Below, one piece after another: positions 26,260 through 37,011 of a stretch of DNA of 64,000 nt; positions within the stretch are counted from its first letter, which is position 1; every line of letters begins with the position of its first letter. The translations under genes were made by a program, and so were the position numbers. The notes under the pieces were generated by a model that saw only the letters and a program-made list of their open reading frames with translations, ran no database searches and was not told the DNA's origin. The DNA comes from RYN-133 sp963708645 (lineage in GTDB: Bacteria > Actinomycetota > Actinomycetes > Mycobacteriales > Jatrophihabitantaceae). The DNA lies in NCBI GenBank assembly GCA_963708645.1, contig CAVPTA010000006.1:62001-126000 (forward strand), written 5' to 3'.

Positions 26260-27234
26260 ATGCGCGCGACCAAGGGGGTTGGGGTCATCACTGTCTCGGA
26301 ACTCGGCGAGTTCGGGCTCATCAGGCGGGTAACCGCCGCGGTGAGCGCCGGTGCGGCGTCGGCACCGACCACGCTGCTCGGCCCCGGCGACGACGCCGCT
26401 GTGGTCGCGGCCGGCGACGGCCGGGTCGTCGCGTCGACCGACCTGCTGATCGAGAACCGGCACTTCCGCCGCGACTGGTCGAGCGCGAACGACATCGGCC
26501 ACAAGGCGGCGGCACGCAACTTCGCCGACATCGTCGCGATGGGCGCCGTCCCGACTGCACTGCTCGTCGGATTCGCCGCACCGGGATCGCTGCCGGTCGA
26601 ATGGGTCGACGGTCTGGTCACGGGCATGCGCGAAGAGTGTGGCGCTGTCGGGGCCGCGGTTGTCGGCGGCGACGTGACCGAGGCCGACGTCGTCATGCTC
26701 GGCATCACCGCGCTCGGGGATCTGGAAGAACGCACACCGGTCACGATCGACGGCGCGAAGGTCGGCGACATCGTCGCCGTCACCGGACGACTCGGCTGGG
26801 CCGCCGCAGGCTTCGCCGTTCTCGGACGCGGCTTCCGTTCGCCCGTGTCCGTGGTGTCCGCGCACCGCCGTCCCGAACCGCCGTACCAGGAGGGCCCGAT
26901 CGCGGCTGACCTCGGCGCGACGTCGATGACGGACGTGAGTGACGGGTTGGTAGGTGACCTGAGCCGCATCGCCGAGGCGAGTGGCGTCCGCATCGACGTC
27001 CGCGGGGACGCGCTCGACGTCCCGGCGAAACTGCGTGAGGTCGGAGCCGCGCTCAACGTCGATCCGATGGTGTGGGTGCTGACCGGTGGCGACGACTACG
27101 CGCTGGCGGCAACCTTCCCGAACGGCACCCGGTTACCCGACACCTGGACGCCGATCGGCCTCGTCGGTGAGGGCGAAGGCGTCCGCGTCGACGGGCGGCG
27201 CTGGCCGCAGGGCGGCCACGAGCACTTCCGCTGA
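26260..27234 (+). CDS. thiL: Thiamine-monophosphate kinase
   Basis: A 324-residue AIR-synthase-fold kinase converting thiamine monophosphate to the pyrophosphate cofactor. Landmarks: LLGPGDDAAVV, STDLLIENRHFRRDW, DIGHKAAARNFADIVAMGA, VVGGDVTEAD, SMTDVSDGLVGDLSRIAEASG and VLTGGDDYALAATFP. Intact. The ATG at 26260 is used, although ITVSELGEFGLI is where homology starts, so a start about ten codons later is possible. The downstream GNAT gene starts within the stop (TGATG). Confidence 0.9.
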   Translation: MRATKGVGVITVSELGEFGLIRRVTAAVSAGAASAPTTLLGPGDDAAVVAAGDGRVVASTDLLIENRHFRRDWSSANDIGHKAAARNFADIVAMGAVPTALLVGFAAPGSLPVEWVDGLVTGMREECGAVGAAVVGGDVTEADVVMLGITALGDLEERTPVTIDGAKVGDIVAVTGRLGWAAAGFAVLGRGFRSPVSVVSAHRRPEPPYQEGPIAADLGATSMTDVSDGLVGDLSRIAEASGVRIDVRGDALDVPAKLREVGAALNVDPMVWVLTGGDDYALAATFPNGTRLPDTWTPIGLVGEGEGVRVDGRRWPQGGHEHFR

Positions 27235-27698
27235 TGGCCTTCACGATCGAGCCACGACCCTTCGACCACCCCGATGCTGCGTCGCTGATCGGGCAGGTCC
27301 AGGACTACTACCAGCAGATCTACGGCGGACACGACGGCGACCTGATGGCCGCGGACGAGTTCGACCCGCCGGACGGTGTGTTCCTCGTCGGCTACCTGGA
27401 TGGCGAACCGGTCGCCTGCGGCGGATGGCGTAGGCGCGATGCGCGCTCGGTCGAGGTCAAGCGGATGTACGTGGCCGAATCCGTCCGCAGGGCCGGGCTG
27501 GCCCGCGCCATGCTTGCCGAACTCGAACGCACTGCGGCGGCGGCAGGCGTCGAGCAGGTCGTGCTCAACACCGGCTACCGCCAGAGCGACGCGATGCGCT
27601 TCTACGAGGCGAACGGCTATCGCAAGAGCGACGACAGATACGGCCACTACGAGCACATCCACGGCGCGTACTTCTTCGCGAAGGACCTCGCGGGATAG
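27234..27698 (+). CDS. GNAT-family N-acetyltransferase
   Basis: A 154-residue acetyltransferase. The acetyl-CoA-binding motif A is VKRMYVAESVRRAGLARAMLAELERTAA, preceded by the beta strands VFLVGYLDGEPVACGGWRR and followed by LNTGYRQSDAMRFYEANGYRK (motif B). The acceptor is unknown. It is translationally coupled to thiL (TGATG) and followed by a terminator at 27719. Confidence 0.85.
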   Translation: MAFTIEPRPFDHPDAASLIGQVQDYYQQIYGGHDGDLMAADEFDPPDGVFLVGYLDGEPVACGGWRRRDARSVEVKRMYVAESVRRAGLARAMLAELERTAAAAGVEQVVLNTGYRQSDAMRFYEANGYRKSDDRYGHYEHIHGAYFFAKDLAG

Positions 27699-27718
27699 CT
27701 TGCGCCAGTAACGACAAC

Positions 27719-27745
27719 AGCCCGCCTCCGCTGGGGAGACGGGCT
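27719..27745. terminator. Bidirectional terminator between GNAT gene and rpmB
   Basis: AGCCCG-C-CTCC ... GGAG-A-CGGGCT forms a 10-bp stem with one mismatch and a short GCTGG loop between two convergent genes. Confidence 0.7.
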
Positions 27746-27763
27746 GCCGAGTAGACGTGCGGG

Positions 27764-27955
27764 TCAGCCGCGAACGACCTTGCCGGCCTTCAGGCAGGAC
27801 GTGCACACGGTGATCCGCCGGTGCGTGCCGGGGGCCACGAGCGCGCGCACCTTCTGCACGTTCGGGTTCCACCGGCGGTGGGTACGGCGGTGGGAGTGCG
27901 AGACGGACATGCCGAAGCCTGGCCCCTTGCCGCAGACATCGCAGACGCTGGCCAC
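27764..27955 (-). CDS. rpmB: 50S ribosomal protein L28
   Basis: A 63-residue ribosomal protein: CDVCGKGPGFGMSVSHSHRRTHRRWNPNVQKVR is the family core. It is the zinc-binding (C+) form, with CDVC and CTSC pairs; a zinc-free paralogue may exist elsewhere, as in other actinomycetes. It is divergent from the DAK-domain gene, with 185 bases between starts in which no further gene is seen. Confidence 0.95.
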   Translation of the reverse strand: MASVCDVCGKGPGFGMSVSHSHRRTHRRWNPNVQKVRALVAPGTHRRITVCTSCLKAGKVVRG

Positions 27956-28139
27956 GTTGGCCTCCTTGGACGTGCCGATTGGTGAACGGGCCTGGCTCGA
28001 GATGCACGCCAGGCAACCGGAGCAGTCTAACCGGTGCGCTCGTGCCGCTGCAAAAACGGCCCGCCCGCGTCCACAGCGTGGGTGATCGATCGGGTCGGTC
28101 AGGATCAGGAAGTATGGTCACGCGGACCGGGAGCAGGGG

Positions 28140-29717
28140 GTGCACGTGCCAGACGCGGTGGGTGCGCTCGACGCTGCGGCGGTGTGCGAGTGGGCCCGTG
28201 CCGCGTACGCGTCCCTCGATGCGCACCGGGCCGAGATCGACCTGCTCAATGTCTTCCCCGTCCACGACAGCGACACCGGGACCAACCTCGCCACGACCAT
28301 GCGGGCCGCGCTCCGCGCGGTCGAGAGTGTCGACTGGTGACGCCGTCGCGGCGCTCTCAGCGCTGGCCCGTGGTGCGGTACTCGGTGCGAGCGGCAACTC
28401 CGGAAACATCGTTGCCCAGTTGCTGCGCGGGATCGCTGAGGCGGCAGCCGAAGCAGGGACGTGCGATGCGCAGGCGCTGCGTGCCGGGCTGCGTCGCGGC
28501 GCAGCCGAGGCTCGTGCCGCCGTCGCCGAGCCCGTCGAGGGCACCATCCTCACCGTCGCCACGGCCGCCGCCGACGCAGTCCCGGTCGACGCGGCCAGCC
28601 CGGCGCAGGTGGCGGGCATCGCCCTCGCTGCCGCCGACGAGGCCCTCGGACGCACGCCAGAGCAATTGCCGGCGCTGGCCCGGGCCGGCGTCGTCGACGC
28701 AGGCGGGCAGGGGCTCGTCCTGATTCTCGAGGCGCTCGTTCGTAGCATCGGCGTCGACATCGTCTCGATCGCGCCGGTGCCGAGCCCCGAGTCGGTTCCC
28801 CACCAACACAGCACAGGTGGCGGCGCGTTCGAGGTGCAATACCTGCTCGACACCGATGCCCAGGCTGCAGAGAGTGCGGCCGACACCCTGCGCAGCGCGC
28901 TCGCGCGGCTCGGTGACTCCGTTGTGGTCATCGGCACCGGCGACGGCACGCTCTCCGTCCACGTCCACACCGACGACGCGGGCGCCGCAGTCGAGGCCGG
29001 CATCGCGTGCGGTCGTCCGTACCGCATCTCGGTGTCACCGCTGATCGTGACGTCGCCGCACGGCACGAAGCCGAGCGCGGTGGTGGCGGTGACGCCCGGC
29101 ACCGGGCTCGCGGCACTGTTCGCGGGTGAGGGCGTCGAGGTCGTCACCGGCGACGAGATCGGGCCGGCCGAGGTCGTCGAGGCGGTGATTGCGACCGGAG
29201 CCCGCGAGGTCGTGCTGTTGCCCAACGACGCCGAGATCGCGGCGCTCGCCGAACTCGCAGCCGGCGAGTTGCGCACGCGCGACGTGCGGGTCGTGGTGAT
29301 CCCGACCCGATCGCCGGTGCAAGGCCTGGCCGCGGTGGCGGTGCACGACATCAGCCGCAGGTTCGACGACGACGTCGTGGCCATGGCCGAAGCCGCCGCT
29401 GCGACCCGCTTCGCCGAGGTCAGCGTCGCCGAGTACGAATCGCTCACGTCGGCAGGCATCTGCCAGGCGGGCGACATCCTCGGGCTCATCGACGGCGAGG
29501 TCGTCGACATCGGTCACGGCGTGCTGTCGGTCGCGCTCGCCGTGGTCGACCGGCTGCTCGGGGTCGGGGCCGAACTCATGACCGTCCTCGTCGGCGCCGA
29601 TGCCCAGGCCGGTGTGGGCGAGGTGGTGCGTAACCACGTCCGCGACCGCACTCCGCTGACCGAGGTCACCGTCTACGACGCCGGGCAGACCGGTCGTCCG
29701 CTCATCATCGGTGTCGA

Positions 29718-29721
<4 letters not shown>
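28140..29721 (+). CDS. DAK2-domain protein, fatty-acid-kinase-like (one frameshift)
   Basis: A YloV/FakA-like protein of about 526 residues. The N-terminal DhaL-type nucleotide-binding domain reads INLLNVFP-like IDLLNVFPVHDSDTGTNLATTMRAAL with Asp metal ligands, then GASGNSGNIVAQLLRGIAEA and VVDAGGQGLVLILEAL. A DegV-like middle and C-terminal part follows (EVQYLLDTDAQ, DGTLSVHVHTDDAG). The first 66 codons end at a TGA near 28338, and the protein continues one frame over (TGDAVAALSALARGAV); one extra base explains it. From memory, M. tuberculosis also carries this locus as two adjacent genes. It precedes and overlaps recG. GTG starts at 28140 or 28146 are both possible. Confidence 0.8.
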
Positions 29722-31909
<2,188 letters not shown>

Positions 31910-31913
<4 letters not shown>

Positions 31914-32467
31914 CTCGCATCGTCGGCGGGACGGCGAGGGGGCGCCGGCTGGTCGTACCGCCGCGGGGCACCCGTCCCACGTCCGATCGCGCGCGCGAGG
32001 GTCTGTTCAACACACTGCGTACGCATCTCGACATCGGCGGCGCCGCAGTCCTCGACCTCTACGCCGGTACAGGCGCCGTCGCGCTCGAGGCGCTCTCGCG
32101 GGGTGCGACCCGCGCCGTCCTCGTCGAGGCCGATCGGCGCGCGGCCGAGATCGTGCAGCGCAACATCAAAGCCGTCGGACTGCCCGGCGGTGAGGTGCGG
32201 CGGCGTCCTGTCGACGCAGTGCTTGCCGAGGCCGGTGAGCCGTTCGATCTGGTGTTCGCCGACCCGCCCTACGAACTGGCCGACGCGAAGGTCGCCGAAA
32301 TGCTCGCGGCGCTCGTCGCGCACGGCTGGCTCGCCGAGTCGGCAATGGTCGTGGTCGAACGCTCGGCGCGCTCGGCCGAACCGGCGTGGCCGGCGGGCAT
32401 CGCGCTCGTCACACAACGCCGCTACGGGGACGGTTGCCTTTGGTACGGTCGCGCCAACTATGGGTGA
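31910..32467 (+). CDS. rsmD: 16S rRNA (guanine(966)-N(2))-methyltransferase
   Basis: A 185-residue SAM-dependent methyltransferase acting on the small ribosomal subunit. The family start RIVGGTARGRRL is followed by RPTSDRAREGLFNTL, the SAM-binding motif VLDLYAGTGAVALEALSRGA and the catalytic DPPY (VFADPPYELAD). GTG start overlapping the recG stop. Its end overlaps the coaD start by eight bases, the usual rsmD-coaD pairing. Confidence 0.95.
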
Positions 32468-32954
32468 CAACGTGATCCGCCGGGCGGTGTGCCCAGGCTC
32501 GTTCGACCCGGTGACCAACGGTCACCTGGACATCATCGGCCGCGCCGCGCAGCTCTACGACGAGCTGACCGTCGCCGTGTTCGTCAATACGGCGAAGTCG
32601 AGCCTGTTCAGCGTCGACGAGCGCCGCGAACTGCTCGAGGAAGCCACCGCGCAGTACGGCAATGTGCGCATCGACAGCTTCCACGGCCTGACCGTCGACT
32701 ACTGCAAAGAACACGGCATCGCCGTGATCGTCAAAGGGCTGCGCGCGGTCAGCGACTTCGACTACGAGCTGCAGCAGGCGCAGATGAACCGCGGTCTGGC
32801 CGGGATCGACACGCTGTTCATGCCCACTAACCCGGAATACAGCTTCCTCGCATCTAGCCTGGTGAAGGAAATAGCCAAATGGGGCGGCGACGTGTCCGCA
32901 CTCGTCCCGTCGAACGTGCTCAAACGCCTCATCGATCGAACGAACGGCGCCTAG
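32460..32954 (+). CDS. coaD: Pantetheine-phosphate adenylyltransferase
   Basis: A 164-residue enzyme for the penultimate step of coenzyme A synthesis. It shows the nucleotidyltransferase motif CPGSFDPVTNGHLDIIGRAA, VNTAKSSLFSVDER, IVKGLRAVSDFDYELQQAQMNR and LASSLVKEIAKWGGD. The ATG at 32460 overlaps rsmD; a GTG four codons later is an alternative. Intact. Confidence 0.95.
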   Translation: MGDNVIRRAVCPGSFDPVTNGHLDIIGRAAQLYDELTVAVFVNTAKSSLFSVDERRELLEEATAQYGNVRIDSFHGLTVDYCKEHGIAVIVKGLRAVSDFDYELQQAQMNRGLAGIDTLFMPTNPEYSFLASSLVKEIAKWGGDVSALVPSNVLKRLIDRTNGA

Positions 32955-32993
32955 GACGACACTGCGGCGCCGCCAGCAACAGCGAGGTGCCGA

Positions 32994-33827
32994 ATGACCG
33001 ACCAGTCCCTACGCCGCGCCGACGAGCTACTGACCGAGTTGGTCGAGCAGGTCGAGACCGCCCGATCGATGCCGATGTCTTCGTCGTGCGTGCTGCCGCG
33101 TGAGCGCATGCTCGACCTGCTGGACGAGCTGCGCGAGGTGCTACCGCCCGAGATCGACGAGGCCCGCAAGGTCATCGCGAACCGCGACGCGCTGCTGCAC
33201 GACGCCTACGCCGAGGCCGGCTCGGTGCGCGAGAAGGCTGCGGCCGAGGCCGACGCCATGGCCGCCAACGCCCAGACCCGCGCCGACGAGATCGTCCATG
33301 ACGCCGAGGTGCAGGCCTACGAGACCGTCGAGCGGGGCAAGGCCGAGCACGCGACGCTGGTCTCGGCCACGACGATCCACCAGTCGGCGGCGCGCGCCGC
33401 GGGTGAGGTACGTCAGCAGGCCGAGGCGTACGCCCGCGGGCTGCACGAGCAGGCCGATCAGTACCACAGCTCGACGATGGCCGAGGCCGATCGGTACTCG
33501 GCCGACACCCGTGCCGGCGCCGAGCGCTACGCGGCCAAGCTCGCCGCCGACAGCGAGGACTACGCCGACCGCACGCTCTACGAGCTGGCCACGACGCTGC
33601 AGCGCGCTGCAGCGACCGCCGATCAGGGTCGCGTCGCGCTCGCGCACCGCCGCGCCGGCCTCGCGCAGCCAGCGACCGAACCCGCTGACGGAGCCCGCGA
33701 CGAGGTCTATGACGCCCAGGACGAGGCCGACATGCCCGCCGGAGTCGACGACAGCGCCGGCTCCGAAGACGAACCGGTGCAGCCCGCCGGTCGGCCAGAA
33801 GAGGCCGAAAACCCGGTTTCGGTCTGA
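32994..33827 (+). CDS. sepIVA: DivIVA-like septation protein (SepIVA type)
   Basis: A 277-residue coiled-coil protein. The N-terminus (LRRADELLTELVEQVETARSMPMSSSCVLPRERMLDLLDELREVLPPEI) matches the conserved start of mycobacterial SepIVA, a cytoplasmic divisome-associated DivIVA-domain factor needed for septation. Residues about 60-220 are a long Ala/Glu/Arg helix, with repeated Tyr-Ala-Glu heptads; the last 50 residues are acidic and disordered. Located between coaD and yceD as in mycobacteria. Confidence 0.8.
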   Translation: MTDQSLRRADELLTELVEQVETARSMPMSSSCVLPRERMLDLLDELREVLPPEIDEARKVIANRDALLHDAYAEAGSVREKAAAEADAMAANAQTRADEIVHDAEVQAYETVERGKAEHATLVSATTIHQSAARAAGEVRQQAEAYARGLHEQADQYHSSTMAEADRYSADTRAGAERYAAKLAADSEDYADRTLYELATTLQRAAATADQGRVALAHRRAGLAQPATEPADGARDEVYDAQDEADMPAGVDDSAGSEDEPVQPAGRPEEAENPVSV

Positions 33828-33907
33828 TCTCAACCTGCGATTTCGGGGTGAACGGGGCTCTCGGCTAAGCTGAACGACGGCCTCAACCGATCACGGCCGA
33901 TGTTGGT

Positions 33908-34492
33908 ATGCCTGAGAACTTGACACCGAAACCGCGCTCCGCGGCCGGTCCAGACCCGCGCAGCCCGTACGTCTTCGACGTCCGGCTGCTCGGTCGCCGT
34001 CCCGGTTCGATGCGGACGGACCGGCGTCAGGTTCCCGCGCCTGCGGACCTCGGCAGTGAACTCATCGGGGTTCCGGCAGGTGCACTACTCACAGTCGACG
34101 TCCGACTGGAGTCGGTGACCGAGGGTGTGCTCGTCACAGCCCAGGTCGCGGCTCCGTTGAGCGGCGAGTGCGCGCGGTGCCTCGACCCGATCACCGATGA
34201 GCTGGTCGTCGACATCGTGGAGCTGTTCGCATATCCGGACAGCGTCACCGAGGAGACAACCGGTCCGGACGAGGTGCACCGGCTCGAGAAGCACCTGCTC
34301 GACCTCGAACCGGTGGTGCGGGACGCGATCGTCCTCGGCTTGCCGTGGACACCGCTGTGCCGGCCGGACTGTGCCGGGTTGTGCCCCACGTGCGGGGAAC
34401 GCCTCGACAACCTGCCCGACGACCACTCGCACGAAACGATCGACCCCCGTTGGGCGGCGCTGCAGGCGCTGGTCGACGGGGAAAACAACTGA
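33908..34492 (+). CDS. yceD: YceD-family (DUF177) protein
   Basis: A 194-residue DUF177 protein: YVFDVRLLGRRPGSMR, the first cysteine pair in LSGECARCLDPI, the acidic ELFAYPDSVTEE segment, and the second knuckle set LCRPDCAGLCPTCG. In plants and bacteria this family is linked to 23S rRNA accumulation, and it nearly always precedes rpmF, as here (29-base gap). The ATG at 33908 is used. Confidence 0.85.
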   Translation: MPENLTPKPRSAAGPDPRSPYVFDVRLLGRRPGSMRTDRRQVPAPADLGSELIGVPAGALLTVDVRLESVTEGVLVTAQVAAPLSGECARCLDPITDELVVDIVELFAYPDSVTEETTGPDEVHRLEKHLLDLEPVVRDAIVLGLPWTPLCRPDCAGLCPTCGERLDNLPDDHSHETIDPRWAALQALVDGENN

Positions 34493-34520
34493 GCTAGACC
34501 CAGATGAAGGAGTCCCCGAC

Positions 34521-34700
34521 GTGGCCGTCCCGAAGCGGAAGACCTCGCGCAGCAACACCCGGTCCCGCCGGTCGCAGTGGAAGACGAGCGCACCGACGCT
34601 CGTCCCCTGCCCGAACCGTGCGTGCGGCGAGCTGAAGCTGCCGCACACCGCGTGTGCCAACTGCGGCCAGTACGACGGCAAGCAGGTGCTCGAAGTCTGA
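34521..34700 (+). CDS. rpmF: 50S ribosomal protein L32
   Basis: A 59-residue ribosomal protein: AVPKRKTSRSNTRSRRSQWKT followed by a zinc ribbon (CPNRACGELKLPHTACANCG). GTG start preceded by AAGGAG. It is cotranscribed with yceD upstream and rnc downstream. Confidence 0.95.
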   Translation: MAVPKRKTSRSNTRSRRSQWKTSAPTLVPCPNRACGELKLPHTACANCGQYDGKQVLEV

Positions 34701-34719
34701 GCCCGGCTTTCGCCGCCGC

Positions 34720-35472
34720 ATGCCACCGCGTTCGCACCCTGCCGACCAAAACGGCCTGATGGCCGCGCTCGGCGTCGATCTCGACGCCGAGTTGTTGCAG
34801 CGCGCCCTGACGCACCGCTCTTACGCCTACGAGCACGGCGGCCTGCCGCACAACGAGCGCCTGGAGTTCCTCGGTGACTCGGTGCTCGGCATCGTCGTGA
34901 CCGAGACGCTGTACCGCGCCCACCCGGACCTGCCCGAGGGACGCCTGGCGAAGCTGCGGGCGTCCGTGGTCAACATGCGCGCGCTGGCCGACATCGCCCG
35001 CGGCATCGGCCCGGCCGGTCTCGGCGCGTACCTGTATCTCGGCCGCGGCGAGGAGGCCACCGGCGGCCGCGACAAGTCGAGCATCCTCGCCGACGCGCTC
35101 GAGGCCCTGCTCGGCGCGATCTACTTCGAGCACGGGCTGCCCACGGCGGCCCGTGTCGTGCACGACCTGTTCGACAACCTGATGATCGATGTCGCCGAGA
35201 GCGGCGCCGGCCTCGACTGGAAGACCAGCCTGCAGGAACTGACCGCCGAGCGCGGGCTGGGCGTCCCTGATTACACGATGAGCTCCACCGGCCCGGACCA
35301 CGAGAAGACCTTCACCGCCGCGGCGACCGTTGCCGGCGAGACCTTCGCGCCGAGCACCGGACGGAGCAAGAAGGAAGCCGAGCAGGCAGCCGCAGAAACC
35401 GCCTGGCGCGCGTTGGACGGGCGCGAGCACGGCAACGAGCGAGACGACCTCGCCAGCGCACCTCGCGGCTGA
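34720..35472 (+). CDS. rnc: Ribonuclease III
   Basis: A 250-residue double-stranded-RNA endonuclease. The catalytic domain has the signature NERLEFLGDSVLGIVVTETLY and the second acidic cluster DALEALLGAIYFEHG; a C-terminal dsRNA-binding domain runs from DWKTSLQELTAERG to KKEAEQAAAETAWRAL. The ATG at 34720 is chosen; the ATG at 34759 is possible. It is followed four bases later by mutM. Intact. Confidence 0.9.
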   Translation: MPPRSHPADQNGLMAALGVDLDAELLQRALTHRSYAYEHGGLPHNERLEFLGDSVLGIVVTETLYRAHPDLPEGRLAKLRASVVNMRALADIARGIGPAGLGAYLYLGRGEEATGGRDKSSILADALEALLGAIYFEHGLPTAARVVHDLFDNLMIDVAESGAGLDWKTSLQELTAERGLGVPDYTMSSTGPDHEKTFTAAATVAGETFAPSTGRSKKEAEQAAAETAWRALDGREHGNERDDLASAPRG

Positions 35473-35475
35473 GCG

Positions 35476-36374
35476 GTGCCCGAACTTCCCGAGGTCGAGA
35501 CCGTCCGCGACGGGCTGCAACGCTGGGTCGCGGGGCGCACGATCGCGTCCGTCGACGTCACCCATGCGCGCGCCGTCCGCCGGCACCTGGCCGGCGCGCA
35601 GGATCTCGCCGACCGCCTCGTCGGCGCCCGCGTCGAGGCCGTCTCACGGCGGGGCAAGTACCTGTGGCTCCCGCTGACCGCGCCGACGGCACCGCGGACG
35701 AGTGCCTGGTCGCCCATCTCGGCATGTGCGGCCAGCTGCTCGTGCAGGCACCCGGCGCGCCGGACGAGAAGCACCTGCACGTCCGGGTCCGGTTCACCGA
35801 CGGTGGCCGGGAACTGCGCTTCGTCGACCAGCGCACCTTCGGCGGTGTGCAGCTCGACGCGCTCGTCCCGGCGCCCGACCGTCCCGAGCAGCGGATACCG
35901 GCAGGCATCGCCCACATCGCCCGCGACCCGCTCGACCCGTTCTTCGACGACGAGGACTTCTCGCGCCGGCTGCGCCGGCGCAGCTCCGCGGTCAAGCGGG
36001 CGCTGCTCGACCAGACCCTGCTGTCCGGGGTCGGCAACATCTACGCCGACGAGTCGCTGTGGCGCGCCAAGCTGCACGGCGAACGGCTCGGCCGCAGCCT
36101 GCGCCGCGCACAGGTCGAGCAGCTGCTCGGGCACGTCCGCGCCGTGCTGAGCGCCGCGCTGGGCGCCGGCGGGACGTCCTTCGACGCGCTGTACGTCAAC
36201 GTCAACGGCGAGAGCGGCTACTTCGACCGGGCGCTGGCCGTCTACGGGCGGGAGGGCCGGGCCTGCCCTCGGTGCGGGACGGCGATCCGGCGCGCGGCCT
36301 TCATGAACCGGTCCAGCTTCTTCTGCCCGCACTGCCAGCGACCGCCTCGGACCGACGGCATCCACAGTGCCTGA
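35476..36374 (+). CDS. mutM: Formamidopyrimidine-DNA glycosylase (one frameshift)
   Basis: A base-excision repair glycosylase/AP lyase for 8-oxoguanine. The mature N-terminus PELPEVETVR has the catalytic Pro and Glu right after the GTG start. RRGKYLWLPLT is followed near 35690 by a break; the frame resumes as DECLVAHLGMCGQLLV and runs through FVDQRTFGG, LLDQTLLSGVGNIYADE and the C-terminal zinc finger CPRCGTAIRRAAFMNRSSFFCPHC. One missing base near ACCGCGCCGACGGC explains it. It follows rnc as in mycobacteria. Confidence 0.9.
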
Positions 36375-36580
36375 ACAGCAGACCCATGTTGACCGTTCGT
36401 TATCGCGGTGCAACCATTGAGTGACCTGTCGGGGCCGTGAGACCGGTCGATCCAGAACCTGAGGGATCCTGTTCTGAACGGGTGAGACCCCGACTCGTCG
36501 ACAACACAATCTGTCTCGAAGATCGGTGTGTTGACGCGCACCGAACCCGGTCGCCCCGGGGGAAATGAAGGGTCTGCCGT

Positions 36581-36769
36581 ATGGCTCGCGCCTTGGTCGG
36601 CTATGTAGGAAGCAACAACAACGAGCAGGTTCTGGCCGCTGAGGTCGCGCGCCTGCGTCGGCGGGTGTCGGAGCTGGAGGCGGAGCTGGCCGACGTCCGC
36701 GAGCGGCAGCACGCCGAGATCGACCTGGATCTGCAGCGCCTATCCGCCGCCAGTTCGATCCCGGTCTGA
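36581..36769 (+). CDS. Small coiled-coil protein, 62 aa
   Basis: Not recognised with certainty, but the start MARALVGYVGSNNNEQVL followed by a heptad helix (VARLRRRVSELEAELADVRERQ) looks like a small conserved actinobacterial protein. It is preceded by a 206-base gap with a weak inverted repeat CAGAAC...GTTCTG (about 36455-36478) and no other gene, and followed by a complex hairpin at 36781. Codon use fits the genome. Probably a real, independently transcribed gene. Confidence 0.55.
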   Translation: MARALVGYVGSNNNEQVLAAEVARLRRRVSELEAELADVRERQHAEIDLDLQRLSAASSIPV

Positions 36770-36780
36770 CTGTATTTCTG

Positions 36781-36864
36781 GCTAGCCCGCGGACTCCTCG
36801 TCCGCCACTCGCTGCGCTCGGGCGGAGTCGGAGACCGTGCTCGCTTGCGCTCTCCAGGGCTAGC
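36781..36864. repeat. Branched inverted repeat between small protein gene and smc
   Basis: The outer arms GCTAGCCC (36781-36788) and GGGCTAGC (36857-36864) are perfect. Inside, CCGCC/GGCGG with GACTC/GAGTC flanks and GAGA/TCTC make two sub-hairpins around CTCGCTGCGCTCG and CTCGCTTGCGCTC. It may terminate the upstream gene; the inner motifs resemble the short dispersed elements elsewhere. The rest of 36865-37011 holds no gene. Confidence 0.55.
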
Positions 36865-37011
36865 GCGTCGGACCGAAGCCGTCGTCGCCGGCGCTCCTCG
36901 GGCTTGATCCTCCGTCGGGGTCACCTTTCGGCTGAGTTTCGCGTGGCCGCTCTGCACCGGTGGCGGGTTGTGACGTAGGTTCTCCTGCGTACTGCTAGCT
37001 ACGGGAGATTC

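Noticed and set aside
27096..29510. 804-codon minus-strand open frame
   Set aside because: Overlaps thiL, the GNAT gene, rpmB and the DAK gene on the opposite strand; Ser/Arg/Ala-rich shadow typical of high-GC DNA.
36581..36769. Small protein as an antitoxin
   Set aside because: No partner gene is adjacent; it is only a coiled-coil with no recognised antitoxin motif.
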